DNA from: Paguma larvata
Lineage: Eukaryota; Chordata; Mammalia; Carnivora; Viverridae
Length of the DNA stretch: 64,000 bases
Assembly (NCBI GenBank): GCA_030068075.1
Contig: CM057826.1
Coordinates: 48,514,558 to 48,578,557, forward strand
Direction of reading: 5' to 3'
Below the pieces are notes generated by a model. The model saw only the letters and a list, made by a program, of their open reading frames with translations. It was not told where the DNA came from and ran no database searches. Positions 32,004-43,249 of this stretch are shown here, piece by piece. A program made the position numbers and the translations under genes. Numbering within the stretch: position 1 is the first letter of the stretch; the number at the start of each line of letters is the position of its first letter.

Positions 32004-32334
32004 ACAATCAATTCTTGCTATTCATAGTAGTTATGTTCTATAAAGTCACCATAAACACTGAATTGGCAAATACTGAACATTGCTTCTAGGGGAAATGCAA
32101 GGTTAGGTTCCTTTTGTTGTCCCATATCAGCTGCAAACGTCTGAATTGGGTGACTCAAATTTTGCAGGGCTTTGCGCATATCAGCAAATGACCATGAAAG
32201 TGCCATAACTATCGATTTTGGAGTTACAAGTAAATTTTAGCAAGCAGTCCAATTTACAAATTTGCAAATAAGGAGGATTAGCTGTAGTCTTATTCCAGAT
32301 CATGTTTGTGCATTTCTTCACAACTTATACTGTG

Positions 32335-33122
32335 ATCAGCAGCCTCTACAATGGCCCCCAGTGATCCCCGCCTCCTGGCTTTCATGTCCTTGGTAATCCC
32401 CTGCCCTTGAGTGTGTTGTGGACCTTGTGATTGATTTCTAATGAACAGAATGTGGCTTAAGGTAATAAGATGTCACTTTTAAGATTCAGTTACAAAAAGA
32501 CTGTAACTTTCATATTGACACTCTATTATGCTTTCTTATTTGCTCTGTGGGATGCCAGATGCCATGGTATGAGCTGCCCTATAAAGAGGCCAACATAGCA
32601 AGGAACTCATAGAGCCAACAAAGAAAGGAGGCTCTCGATACAGCAAGGAACCAGTTCCTGAATCACCACGTGAGTGGGCAGGTACTCCCAGTCAAGTTCA
32701 GATGAGATGACAATCCTGACCAAGCATTAGTTGGAGCCTTGTATGAAACCTTAGAATGGAGGCAGCAAGGGGCACATGGGTGACTCAGTCAGTTAAAAAT
32801 CTGACTCTTGGTTTCAAGAGTCCCCCTTTTCTTATATAAAAGTCCCAGGTCATGATCTCAAAGTTTGTGAGTTCGAGCCCTGCATCAGGCTCTGTGCTCA
32901 CCATGCAAAGCCTGCTTTGGATCCTCTGTCTCCCCCCTTATGGCCCTCTCTCTCAAAAATAAATAAACATTAAAAAAATTAAAAAAAATTAAAAGAATGG
33001 AGGCAGCAAGCTAAGCCATGTGCAGATTCTTACCCCAAAGAAACTGAAATAATAAATATTTGTTGTTTTAAGCCGCTAAGTTTTGGGGTAATTTGTTACA
33101 TAACAAAAAGTAATTATGCACC
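32335..33122 (+). mobile_element. MLT1-like (MaLR) solo LTR, split by a SINE
   Basis: 'acaatggcccccagtgatccccgcctcctggc', 'ttctaatgaacagaatgtggc', 'gagctgccctataaagaggcc', 'caaggaac' and, after the SINE, 'aaataataaatatttgttgttttaagccgctaagttttggggtaatttgttac'. The tail is a hallmark of MaLR LTRs with their AATAAA signal. LTR only; no internal retroviral genes seen. Confidence 0.72.
32770..32993 (+). repeat. Felid tRNA-Lys SINE with a foreign internal segment
   Basis: Perfect 17-bp TSD at 32753-32769 and 32994-33010. Between the A-box side and 'caggtcatgatctca' there are about 30 bases (32815-32845) that are not SINE sequence, including TATATAAAAG. See findings for a near match at 34836. Confidence 0.94.
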
Positions 33123-33149
33123 TGCCTTCTTGTAAGCTGCATTTGTTAT

Positions 33150-33352
33150 AGTGCATGGCATTACCTAATATGAACCAAGTTCTTTATATGCTCTATTGCA
33201 TTTAATCTTCACGATGACCCAGCAAATTACTGATAGTGTTCCCCTTTTATAGACAAAGAGACTGTCCCTCAGAGATGTTGGGTAACCTGCCCAAGGTCAC
33301 ACAACTAGAGGTAGAATAGGTTTTTGAATTCAGATCTGCTCAACCCCAAAGC
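33150..33352 (-). repeat. MIR SINE
   Basis: 'gcatttaatcttcacgatgacccagc', 'ccccttttatagacaaagagactgtccctcagagatgttgggtaacctgcccaaggtcacacaactag'. Confidence 0.92.
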
Positions 33353-33442
33353 CAGGTTGGACTTGACTTGCATAATACTGTGGAACTGAGATTGGAATGT
33401 AGACTTCCTGACTTCAAAGCCCATTTTTTCCCCGTTTGTCAT

Positions 33443-33474
33443 TAAAAACAAACAAACAAACAAACAAACAAACA
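33443..33474 (+). repeat. (AAAC)n microsatellite
   Basis: Seven or so AAAC units between A-rich and CA-rich edges. Confidence 0.95.
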
Positions 33475-33660
33475 CACGATGCCCATCAACCCACAGGCAA
33501 AAGAATGTTGAGATGAAACTGAGTAAGACTGGGTATGAACCCCAGCGATGACCAGTGTCTCTACTCCTCCTTCCTAATCCGCACCTGCAGAAAAAGCCCT
33601 TTGAGCTAAGTCTTGTTGTCATTGTTACTCCTCACAAAATCTCCAAATCCAGAATCTAAC

Positions 33661-34058
33661 TGTATTAGTCAATGAGGATGGCCATAACAAAATACCACAG
33701 ACTGGACAGTTAAACAACAGAAATTTATTTTCCCACGGTTCTGGAGACTAGAAGTCTGAGCTTACAGTGCCAGTGGGGTCAGTTTCTGGTGAGACCTCTC
33801 TTCCTGACCTGAAGATAGCCACCTTCCCACTGTGTCCTCCCATGGTCTTTTCTCTGTGTAGGCATGAAGACAGTGGACCCTGGAGTCTCCTTACAAGGAC
33901 ACCAATCCGATTGGATTAGGCCATCACCCTAATGATCTCACTTAACCTCAGTCACTTCCTTTTTCAAAGCCCCGTCTCCAAACACCATCACAGTGTGGTT
34001 AGGGCTTCAACTATGAATTTGGCAGGGGGTGGGGGGAGACAGAATTCATTCTATAACA
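33661..34058 (-). mobile_element. MLT1 (MaLR) solo LTR
   Basis: Reverse-strand LTR from TGTATTAGTC to CTATAACA: 'ggccataacaaaataccacagactgg', 'caacagaaatttattttcccacggttctggagactagaagtc', 'tctccttacaaggacaccaatc'. Flanks CTAAC and CTAAT fit a 5-bp TSD with one change. Only the LTR is left. Confidence 0.88.
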
Positions 34059-34284
34059 CTAATCAACATTTGTTTGTTGATCATTATGTCCAAAGTCATG
34101 TGGACAGTATGCATGCCATTCCCAGGGCATGAGCCTGAAGCCTAGTGCTAAGGATCAAAAGGATATCCAATTATCCAGTCAGCTCCTCAGCTCCCAGCAA
34201 TGTGGTCCTAACAGACACAGAAGGACTGGTGGCCCCTTCAGGGGATGCTTGCAGTTAGGGTATATTAGTAAATGGTCCAGCAAG

Positions 34285-34415
34285 TCCAGCCTCTTCATTT
34301 CACAGATGAGGACCCTGAGGCTCAGAAAAGTAAAACGACCTGTTCAAGGTCACAGAGCTGGTCAGTGGCAGGACCAGGATTGGGTCCAAGTATCTTAACC
34401 CCCAGCTTCATTCTT
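34285..34415 (-). repeat. MIR SINE, 5' half
   Basis: 'ttcatttcacagatgaggaccctgaggctcagaaaagtaaaacgacctgttcaaggtcacagagctggtcagtggcag'. Well conserved core. Confidence 0.9.
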
Positions 34416-34554
34416 CCCGTTGGCCAGGCTGGGGGACGGGTGTGCTGAGAAACCCTTAGAAGAACAAATCCTTCCAGTCTCCTGGTGGGGAGTAGTGTCT
34501 ATGTGGGCATGCGTAGCTGGGGGGCTGGTATGTAAGGTCTTGGGGCAATTTGCA

Positions 34555-34701
34555 TACATGTGTGTGTTGGGGGGTGTTTTGTGTGGGGTGTGTGTGGGTT
34601 AGTGGGATATGTAGGAGTGTCTGGGGTTGTGGGGAGTGCTTGTGAATGCAGTGGTTGTGTAGTGGAGCTATGCGTGTCATTTGTACTAAGTGTGGGGAAT
34701 G

Positions 34702-34748
<47 letters not shown>
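34555..34748 (+). repeat. GT-rich tract ending in a (TG)n microsatellite
   Basis: Imperfect GT/GGGT text from 34555 leads to a pure (TG)n run at about 34701-34747. Frames of 71 and 118 codons on both strands here are products of the repeat. Confidence 0.95.
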
Positions 34749-34749
<1 letters not shown>

Positions 34750-34876
34750 TGTTGTGTGTGGATGCTGTTGGGTAGCACAGGTCAGCTCAGTTGGCACCTT
34801 TGTCTTCCACATTATTCAGTGTCTTCTCTTGGGCTCCCTTTTCCTATATAAAAGTCCTTCCTCCAGCCTGCTGGAA

Positions 34877-35099
34877 TAGGGATTGATAAACTTTTTCTGA
34901 AAAGGACCAGCTAGTAAATATTTTAAGCTCTGTGGGCCATATGGTCTCTGTCACAACTGCTCAACTCTGCCACTGTAGCTTGAAAGCATCCGTAGAGAGT
35001 ATGTAAACACAGGGGCCTGGCTGGGTTCCAATATAACTTTATTTACAAACAGATGCCATGCTGGATTTGACCCAAGGGATATAGTTCGCAGAACCCCTG
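34877..35099 (-). mobile_element. hAT-family miniature transposon (second copy, inverted)
   Basis: Same family as 28536-28793 but on the other strand: 'actttttctgaaaaggaccagctagtaaatattttaagctctgtgggccatatggtctctgtcacaac', 'ttccaatataactttatttac', ending 'ttcgcagaacccctg'. Ends are decayed and no TSD is visible, so it is a separate, less well preserved insertion. Confidence 0.88.
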
Positions 35100-35284
35100 G
35101 TTAGGGTGCTCCCTATGTTCCTGACAATGACCCTCTCATGGACTCACCCATCCCTTTTCTTACCTCACATTGCCAAGTTCTTAGATTCTAAGTCCAAGAC
35201 TCCTCATGTATCCATCAGCACCCGTTCCTCCTGGCCCTAGGCCTCAGTGTCACTATCACTGCCACCACCGCCACCACCCCCACC

Positions 35285-35515
35285 AGCACTGGCATTATCC
35301 TGCCCCATGCCAAGCACTGCACCAGACACCTCACAGGTGTCACATCCAGTCCCTTCCATAGCAATACCAAGAGGTAGGTAGTACTCCCCACATAACAGGT
35401 GAGTTGATTGAGGCTCAAAAAGCTAAGTAACTTGTCCAAGGTAACTGTGACTACTTAGTGATTTTGACCTGGCTCTCCTGATTTATAAGCCCAAGCTCTT
35501 AACAAATTCTCTACT
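35285..35515 (-). repeat. MIR SINE
   Basis: 'catgccaagcactgcaccagacacc', 'taggtagtactccccacataacaggtgagttgattgaggctcaaaaagctaagtaacttgtccaaggt', ending 'cccaagctctta'. Confidence 0.85.
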
Positions 35516-35639
35516 AGCCCCTAAATAGAGGGTCTTAAGCTAGCACAATGAGAAAAATCACCCAAGTAAAAAGAACAGAGTAACGTATTGAACTTCTTGC
35601 TCCTAATTGTGGGCTTAGGGCTCTAGAACCATGAGCACT

Positions 35640-35798
35640 AGGCCAGTGGTCACAGGAAGGGCGCACATCAAACACTCCTTCTGCACATTTTTGGCCCACC
35701 ACCCTGAGATTCCGATTTCACAGACACCGAGATCTGCATTTAGAATAGCACCCAAGGTGATTCTGGTGTAGATGTTCTGGGACCAGTAGGACTCACCA
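35640..35798 (-). mobile_element. MER5-like hAT element
   Basis: 'ccaccaccctgagattccgatttcacagacaccgagatctgcatttagaatagcacccaaggtgattctggtgtagatgttctgggacca' follows MER5-type text. Ends not resolved; strand provisional. Confidence 0.6.
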
Positions 35799-36214
35799 CA
35801 ACTCCTGAGATCCTACTGGAAAACCCTGCAATCAGACTTGATGCAACCAAGACCCCTTAGCATGCCCGCCTCTGGGCTCTGGTCCTGTGGGTGACTCAGA
35901 GGCACAGCAGCTCTTGCTGACATAGCGCTAATGATGACCTAATATTATACTCCTTAGAAAGTGTGACTGCCTCACGTGAAGTCTAGCCTGAGGAGAACAG
36001 GAGATGAGAGCCCTACTTTTTTTTTTTTTCTTCTTTTTCCATTCCTGTGCCCTTCAGCCCAATTCCTGGCATGTCCATGCATACCAAATGAGTGAATTTA
36101 TCAGAAACCTTTAATGCCTTAATGTGGACATTTCTAACCCCACTGGGGCTTTGGAGGGGAGAGAAAGGGGATCGGCTGAATTTGAACCTTCTGTAATGTC
36201 ACTAATAGAGATAA

Positions 36215-36568
36215 GTGATGACTCTATTTAGCGCGAGAAAATTTGGCCTTTATGGGAATGTGGAGGTTAACGCAGATTCTGCACACATGATTTTCTCTGA
36301 TCGGGCACCCCCACCTCTCCCCTTGCAGCACCGTCTTAGCGAAGGAGGCAGTGAGGGCTCTATTTTGGAAGATGGTCCTGTCCTTTCAAGCAGACAACTT
36401 GCTTGCTTTTTGGTCAGTCCTCAGTCATCTGCTCCAGACCTGTTCTTTCAGAGGTGTCCCACTCTCCCCATGAATGAGAAATTAATGCGCCATTGCAGAC
36501 TTGCAGGTGCAATGCATCATTCTGAGCGTATGCCAGGCTCCTCGGCTCACACTCCAAGCATGCCGTGA
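36215..36568 (+). other. Open frame of 117 codons, unknown, probably not coding
   Basis: An uninterrupted ATG frame in non-repeat DNA. No domain, signal peptide or membrane segment is visible; composition is mixed with Ser- and Pro-rich stretches. A pyrimidine tract followed by CAG at about 36315-36329 resembles a 3' splice site, but no matching donor or partner exon was found. Most likely chance. Confidence 0.15.
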
Positions 36569-36919
36569 ATGCTCAATTGAGACCAATGGATTTCTCCAAC
36601 CTGACTTCTCATTTGGTGGATATGGTTGGCCCAGGGGTGGTGGAAAGTGAGTAATACCATATAGTGTCATGAAGATACTTCTTCTAATCAAGTATTTCTA
36701 GGTCCAGTGTTCCAAATCTCATTATGATATGTGCTATGGGAAGAAGTGGTGTGTGTGTATGGATAGAACAGATCGAGTTTATCTCTCCATCTGTTAGAAT
36801 AACAGAAAACACAGCTGAGACAAAGGCAGAAAACAGGTCAAGATAGCCCGTCTGTGACCCAGAATAACCTGTAGCTTAGGATATTTCATGTAATGACTTA
36901 AACCTCATCAAGCCCTAGT

Positions 36920-37150
36920 ACTTAGGAGCACAGCCGCTGGAATGAAACTTGGCTCCGCTGCTCACTAGCTCTGTGACTTTGGATACCTTCCATAACCTTG
37001 GTAAGTCTCCGTCTCCTCATCTATAAAATAAAATTAATAAGTACTTCTCTCATCGGTTTGTTGCAAAGATGAAAAGAAACCCTATATGCAAAAGTGCTTA
37101 TATGCCAGGTATGTAGTAGGTGCTCCACAAATGTTAGCTTTCTATTAATT
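36920..37150 (+). repeat. MIR SINE
   Basis: 'gctccgctgctcactagctctgtgactttgg', 'gtctccgtctcctcatctataaaataaaattaataagtac', ending 'tatgtagtaggtgctccacaaatg'. Confidence 0.9.
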
Positions 37151-40040
37151 ATGTTTTCATTCAAAATATGTATACGAAGTGCCTTTTCTGCATCAAGCAC
37201 CTGATACCTCATGCCTAAAGGGATCAGGCAGGTAAAATGATATTTAGACAGTGATAAGTTCCATGGTACTGAGCAGTAGCAGGGTGCACACACATTGTTT
37301 CCCCCAACCACTCCCTGAGCTGAATGAAGATTGAGGTGTGGATGTAAGGACTGGTGTGTTGGTCCTGATGACTAGAGAAATCCAGAATGAGAGGCATAGG
37401 GAGATTAGTGCTGACTTGATGGTGTCAAGGCAGAGTATTTGGGGTGGGATGAGGGTGGGGTTCTTTCAGGACCACACAGAATTCTGAGGTCCCCTCTTTT
37501 TCCCTCGTATTAGTGAACGCTAGGGAAGGGGTGGTTTTACAGGCAATTATTATTATCTTTGCTATAAAAGGTTGCTAGCTTGGGATCAATGGATGGGATG
37601 ATGAGGGCTTCTGGAACTCCCGAATTTTTATCCAATACAATGTACATTGATGCAGGGCAAAAGTTCATAAATTTCATCCCATTCTTGAAGGGACCCTGGA
37701 CAAGAAAAGATTTGAGACCGCTTGTCTTCATGATTCATGAGAAGAGTAAATATACCAGGCAGTGTGATTTTTATGTCTGGTGTCCTTGCATAACTATGAA
37801 CAGCACTCCCTTTTACCTTCCAAGCAGTCTAGACATTTTTTAAAGCCCCTAACTCACATTTTCATCTGATATATATCTACATCTCTTAGATGACCTGCAC
37901 ACTGGATTGAGAAGAAGGGTCTAGAACTCTGTTCAAGTAGGATGTTGGGACCACTGGTTATACTGCTCACTAACTGCTGAGGGTAATGTCCTCAGGTACC
38001 ATTGGACTGCAGAGACAGGAGTACCTCTACTTTAGGAATCATGGGTAAATTTTTAGAAGATTCCTTCCAACACGTTGGAGAATATGTTTCCAGTTTTTTC
38101 CATACCTCTTCTTTCCCATAATTCCTCATTCCCCAGACTGATAATTTGACATTGAGCCTACTCAGACACTAGGCAGGATGGAACAAAACAACAAAGCACC
38201 TGGATAATCAACAAGATAGATGATCAGAGCTGACAGCCCCTAACACTGGGGACTTAGGTGGTGAAAATCCCCAATCTGTTTCCACTGAACCAAGCTTGAG
38301 AGATGTGTCTGCATGTCTGGGAGGCTTATCTACAATGGTGGCCGGAATATCCTTCCCTTCTGGGCACTGAAATGCCTGAATTTTGCTTCCTTATCAGCAA
38401 AATAAACAGAGGTAAATGGAAAGTAAATGTCAAATAGCATAAAAAATGAACAGAATTAAATATAGATGAGTGACCTTGTTTTAGAATGCCCACCTCTCAA
38501 CTTTCTACCTCTTCCTTGTTTTCTCTCTTTGGTTTCCTTATGGTTCCTTTCTTTGCACAAGAAAGCCTTAGGCTAATGACTTTGGGCTCATTTGGGTGTT
38601 CTAACCTTTGGTAGCCAGAAAAGAAAAGTTGAGTTCAGGATAGAAAGAGAGAAAGAAGAAAAGATCAAGAGACTGAGAATCAAATTGTCCATAGAAACAG
38701 ATACTCTAAACTTACTTCTCTTTGTCGTTTTGGGGGTGCTTAGGTTTGAAGATCTAAGGACTTCAGTAACTCCTGTTACATTTGCTCCATGGCTTTAGTA
38801 TAATAGGTAGAAACCCTCCTGGGATAGACTTTCCAAATGACTGCTATTGACCATAAAATTATTGAACATAATGAAACATTATCCAATATAAAACTATCTG
38901 ACTTTTTTAAGCCAAACCTTCCTATTAAGATACAATACCACATAGACAGATACACATTCCTTTGGGATAGAAGAGGCCACAGTACCCCAGCCTTTCTGCA
39001 GGAGGTTGTGATGGTTCACATAGATTAAAGCTCTGGATGCTCTTCTTCCAGAAGCCACCTAACCTAGCACTGGGGATTGGATCTAGGGTGAGATCTAGAG
39101 TCCCCAGTCAGAGATGGGACCCTCAAGCACCAGGAGAGCATCAGGGCAGCATGAGCACTGACTTGAGAACAGGCATCATGGTGTCGTGGGAGCTCAGCAT
39201 CTCATTCTTGATGAAACCTACTAGTTTGACTCCTGCACATGCTGGCTCTACTACCTCCACTTGTCAGCCTATAAAACTGTAGAATTTACACGCATGCAAA
39301 TCAGGCAACTTTAATGCGTTGATCCTAGCAGTACTTGGTGACCCTCCCTGGGATGTTGACAGCTCTAGCGAGTTGGTATGATATGGTATTATGGATCTCG
39401 GAATCATGATTTAACATATACACCATACTGTGCCAAGGGCTTGGTTCAGATTGAGTCTACAGACATGGTTTTTATTATTGTTGTATTATTTTTCCCCTGA
39501 CAGGATTTCTTGTTGTTGTTGTTATTTTGATGCTCATATTTTAAAACAGTGAGATTTTACATTGCAATCTGATTTCTGTTTTAGTTTATTTCTTTTCTCA
39601 CAAGATCTAGCTTCCCTAGGTCCTCATTATCATCTGCCAAACAGGAGCAGCCATTTGCTCTCTATTTGGCTCCTATTTCTGCCTGGCACAGTTCTCTGTC
39701 CCTGCAAACTTGTCACTCTGCCACCTTGAATTGGAAGACCACGTTCTCCTTCTTGGTAAATTTGATGGCCCCTAAATCCATCCCTATAGTGTCCATCCAC
39801 ACTGAGAATGTCCAACTCTCCATCTAAGGAAAGACCTTCCCAAAGACCACCTCTTTCCTTTCCAGACAGTAGGCATGTAATGGTGACTGCCACCTGTAGG
39901 GATTGGCACATCTTGGCAGAATGTGAGATCCTCCTCATATTGAGAGAGGAGAGCCCATAACTCCCGTCAAATGAGGGTATGGGTTAAGGGCACCCCCTGC
40001 CCCACGGTGAGTAAAGGGAAAGGGAAGCCTCACTCAGCCT
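37151..40040. other. Repeat-poor stretch, no gene recognised
   Basis: Nearly 2.9 kb with no SINE, LINE or LTR that I can name. Frames do not exceed 102 codons (39630-39938, minus) and show no family signature. An octamer ATGCAAAT lies near 39293-39300. Absence of recognisable repeats may mean old diverged repeats or conserved non-coding DNA. Confidence 0.4.
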
Positions 40041-40044
40041 TTAC

Positions 40045-40190
40045 ATCTCGAAAGTTGTCTCATCTAACCTCCTCATTCTATAAATGAGAAAACACAAACT
40101 CTGTGATTATTCCAGGGTCCCACACCTAGTCAGTAGTAGATCCAGGATGAAGATCCAGGTCTTCTGACCCTTGGCCCAGATTATTCACCT
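40045..40190 (-). repeat. MIR fragment
   Basis: 'aacctcctcattctataaatgagaaaacacaaactctgtgattattccagggtcccacacctagtcagtagtagatcc'. Confidence 0.7.
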
Positions 40191-40509
40191 TCTCCCTTAT
40201 CTCTTGTCATCATTTTGAGTGTGTTATCCTGAGGCAAAGCCATGGTTGTGTCTGTTTCTTCCCTTTCTAGCCAGAGGCCACTTCATTTGTTTTTACCCTC
40301 TGGGCCTGACTAGCCTGTAGTCATGAATTTTCACAAGTACTCCAAGTGTGAATTGCCTGGGGTTATGTCTTCTGGTTGAAGTCTCTAGCAGTCAATATTT
40401 TCACAGGATGGTATCTCTCAGCAAGACTTATGCCAATAAATGGTAAACAGGCAATCAACAAGTACTTATTAGTCTCCTAATCTTTGTGTAGCTTTCCGAA
40501 GAAGTATGA

Positions 40510-40990
40510 CATTTAATTCCTCCTAGAGCAAGTGACAGACATCCCTGCCAAAATTGCTTAAGTAAAGGGGGAATTTATTGGCCCCAGAATACAAGCATAT
40601 ATATCAAGTCACAGGAAGGACAAGGCCATAGCCAGGGGTCAGGAAAACTGGATGCAGACTCAGCAATATGAGGCCTCCACTTAGTTCTCCTATCCACTAT
40701 GTCTTGGTGTTGGCCTCACTCTGCGTGGTAGGACAATGTCCATGAACGCCTCCCAATTTTACCCTTTCTGTTCATGCCACTGGAGAGAGAATGACTTTCA
40801 CATTGTGGAAGTTTATGGAAATTCTCTGATTGGACCAGTCAGCCATGGGTGGGGAGAGAGAGAGGTACTCACCCACTGTGGACCAAACAGATATGACCTG
40901 GGTAGCTTCAGTTATTATAGGAGGACAGCTTCCTCTTATAGAAGGGAGCAAAGGTGAAGAGGGCAGTCTCAACAAAGGAGGAAAGGAGGC
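40510..40990. repeat. Unclassified interspersed-repeat-like sequence
   Basis: 'gcttaagtaaagggggaatttattggcccc', 'gccaggggtcaggaaaactggatgcagactcagc', 'tctctgattggaccagtcagccatgg' recall a common mammalian family I cannot name; similar in order to 52655-53200. Confidence 0.35.
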
Positions 40991-41000
40991 CTAGGAAGTC

Positions 41001-41374
41001 TGTCTTAATCTGCTCACGCTGCCATAACAAAATCCCACAGACTGGGTGGTTTAAACAGCGGACATTTATTTCTTACAATTGTGGAGGCTAGAAGTCCAGG
41101 GTACCAGGTGAGATCTTTCTTCCTGGCTGGCAGATAGCCACCTTCTCACTGTGTCCTCACAGGAGCTCTCTTTGGTGCATGAGCAAGGAGAGAGAGAGTG
41201 CCGCCAGCTCTCTGGTGGTGTGTCTTATTCTAAGGACACTAATCCCATCACGACCTCATGACCTCACCTAACGTTAATTGCCTCCCAAAGTCCCTGTCTC
41301 CAAATACTATTACATTGGGGGTCAAGGTTTCAACATATGAATTTGGAGGAGGGGAACACATTCAGTCCATAACA
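41001..41374 (-). mobile_element. MLT1 (MaLR) solo LTR
   Basis: From TGTCTTAATC to CCATAACA: 'gctgccataacaaaatcccacagactgggtggtttaaacagcgg', 'gtggaggctagaagtccagg', 'ccttctcactgtgtcctcacagg', 'ctaatcccatcacgacctcatgacctcacc', 'caacatatgaatttggagg'. Closest to the MLT1A/B type. Only the LTR remains. Confidence 0.92.
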
Positions 41375-41589
41375 GAGTAAACACTGCATCCAGTACATCT
41401 GCCCACAGGGTATTACAATGAAATGCTCAGTTAAGATCTACATATAGAAGAGTGGTGATGAAAGACTGCATGTTACTGTTGTGTCACTGATGTGTCACTG
41501 ATTATTCAGAGGAAGCTGCCAAGAGGGCTGGTATTTAGAGGATGACACCACACATACTGGGCTTCCCAGAATGGATAGTGAGGTAGAAA

Positions 41590-42025
41590 GAACTTGAATT
41601 AAACACAATCGTTTCTCCAAAGAAGACATCCAGACCTATGAAAAGATGCTCAGTATCACTCATTATCAGGGAAATGCAGAGCAAAACTGATAAAATGTCT
41701 TCTGGCGCCTGTCAGGATGGCTAAAATCAAAAACAAAAGAAACAATGAGTGCTGGGGGAGGATGTGGAGAAAAGGGATCCCTCCTGCACTGTTGGTGGGA
41801 ATGCAAACTGGTGCAGCCACAGTGGAAAACAGTAATCCCACTACTAGGTTTTTAACCGAAGAATACAAAACCACTAATTTAAAGGGATAGATGCACCCCA
41901 ATGTTTATTGCAGCATTATTTACAATAGCCAAGGTATGGAAGCAATGCAAGTGTCCAGTGACTGATTAATGGATAAAGAATATATGTATATATATATGGC
42001 CTCATTATATATGTTATGTATGTAC

Positions 42026-42056
<31 letters not shown>

Positions 42057-42377
42057 TATATACACACACATATACTGGAATGTTACTCAACCATAAAAAA
42101 GAGTGAATTCTTGCCATTTGCAATGACATGGATGGAGCTAGAGTGTAATGCTAAGCGAAATAAGTTAGAGAAAGACAAATACCATATAATTTCACTCATA
42201 TATGGAATTTAAGAAACAAATAAGCAAAGGAAAAAGAAGAGAGACAAATCAAAAAACAGACTCCTAACTATAGAGAACACACTGATGATGTAGGGAAGTG
42301 TTGAATCACTCTGTTGTACACCTGAAACTAATACAGCACTGTATGCTAACTCTACTGGAATCAAAATTTTAAAAAAG
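41590..42377 (+). mobile_element. L1 3' end: ORF2 tail and 3' UTR
   Basis: Plus-strand L1: 'ctccaaagaagacatccagacc', 'ggatgtggagaaaagggatccctcctgcactgttggtgggaatgcaaactggtgcagcc', 'tttattgcagcattatttacaatagcc', 'catggatggagctagag', 'tgttgtacacctgaaactaatacagcactgtatgc', then A-tail. 5'-truncated. A TA/CA repeat at 41978-42073 interrupts it. ORF2 reading frame is broken by several stops. Confidence 0.93.
41978..42073 (+). repeat. (TA)n-(CA)n compound microsatellite inside L1
   Basis: Alternating TA blocks with short CA blocks (42048-42070). Likely grew from the short ATAT/ACAC tract normally present between 'ggataaagaa' and 'actggaatgttac' in this L1 region. Confidence 0.95.
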
Positions 42378-42890
42378 CACGATCTTTTCTCCTGGAGTCT
42401 CAGTTTTCTCAAAATTGGGCGGGAGGGGAGTCCATTCAAACCAAAACACAACACAGGTACATTATGGAGGATAATACAAAATGTAGATGACTTTCAAAAT
42501 AAAAGTACAATCTAAAAGATAAAGAAATCTAGGCTTTTGGGCTTGGCACTCCAGGCTTCTTCCCCATACAAGTTCAAACCCTGCTGCCCTGATGAAACTT
42601 GGAGGAAGAAGTTTAAAATGTCTGGAGGGTACCTGGAGTTCTCGAGCATTGCTTACCAAGAAGCTGTGTGGCCTTGGAATACTTTAGTAGCTCCCCTGGG
42701 CTATAAGAATTGGAAGTGGGTGGAGACAGATAAGAAAGGCTGTAGAAAGAGGTCCCAGAGCCCCCTCGGGCAATAGAACGCTGCAGATTTTATTTTCTTT
42801 TACTTGGGGAAGGAGGATTGCACTCATGGTACCACAAACCAGATGAGGTTTAATTAGCTTATGGTTCTTTACCCTCAGTTATGGGATTTC
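42378..42890. other. Unassigned, no gene seen
   Basis: No repeat or exon recognised; a plus frame of 79 codons (42537-42776) is uninformative. Confidence 0.35.
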
Positions 42891-42894
42891 TAGA

Positions 42895-42990
42895 CTGTCC
42901 TTGTGATTTGCATATCACCTTCAGTACTTTCCAGGTAAATGCTGCTTAAGTAATGCAAATGAGTGGAGCTATTTTACTAATTAGACTGCA
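42895..42990. promoter_or_regulatory. Candidate enhancer: two octamers and a homeodomain palindrome
   Basis: Within about 80 bases: ATTTGCAT (42906-42913), its reverse complement ATGCAAAT (42953-42960) and CTAATTAG (42977-42984). The first and second are perfect POU octamers in opposite orientation; the third is a palindromic homeodomain site. No repeat was recognised around them. Regulatory role is inference from motif density. Confidence 0.4.
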
Positions 42991-43249
42991 GGGCACCAGG
43001 CCCCAAACAAAGAGGAGAAGTGAGAGAGATAATGGAGATTCAGGGGGATGAGGTCAATGGAGGTGGGAGGCCTGGGGTAGCTATTGGATACCTGCCTGGG
43101 GGGCTAGAAGGAAATAGGTCCTGAATCCTGAAGATGATCTTCTTCTCCCTGGGACAGTTCGGCAGCATTGACTTTGTGGCAGGCACTTTTCTTCTTTACC
43201 TGCTCCAGTGGAATCCACACCCTTCTTATCTGAGACACACAGTTCCACT

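Noticed and set aside
33661..34058. Possible endogenous retrovirus with genes, at this and the other LTRs
   Set aside because: Only LTR sequence is visible; no gag, pol or env-like frame lies next to any of them.
34456..34812. 118-codon minus frame with His-Thr repeats
   Set aside because: It is the translation of the TG microsatellite.
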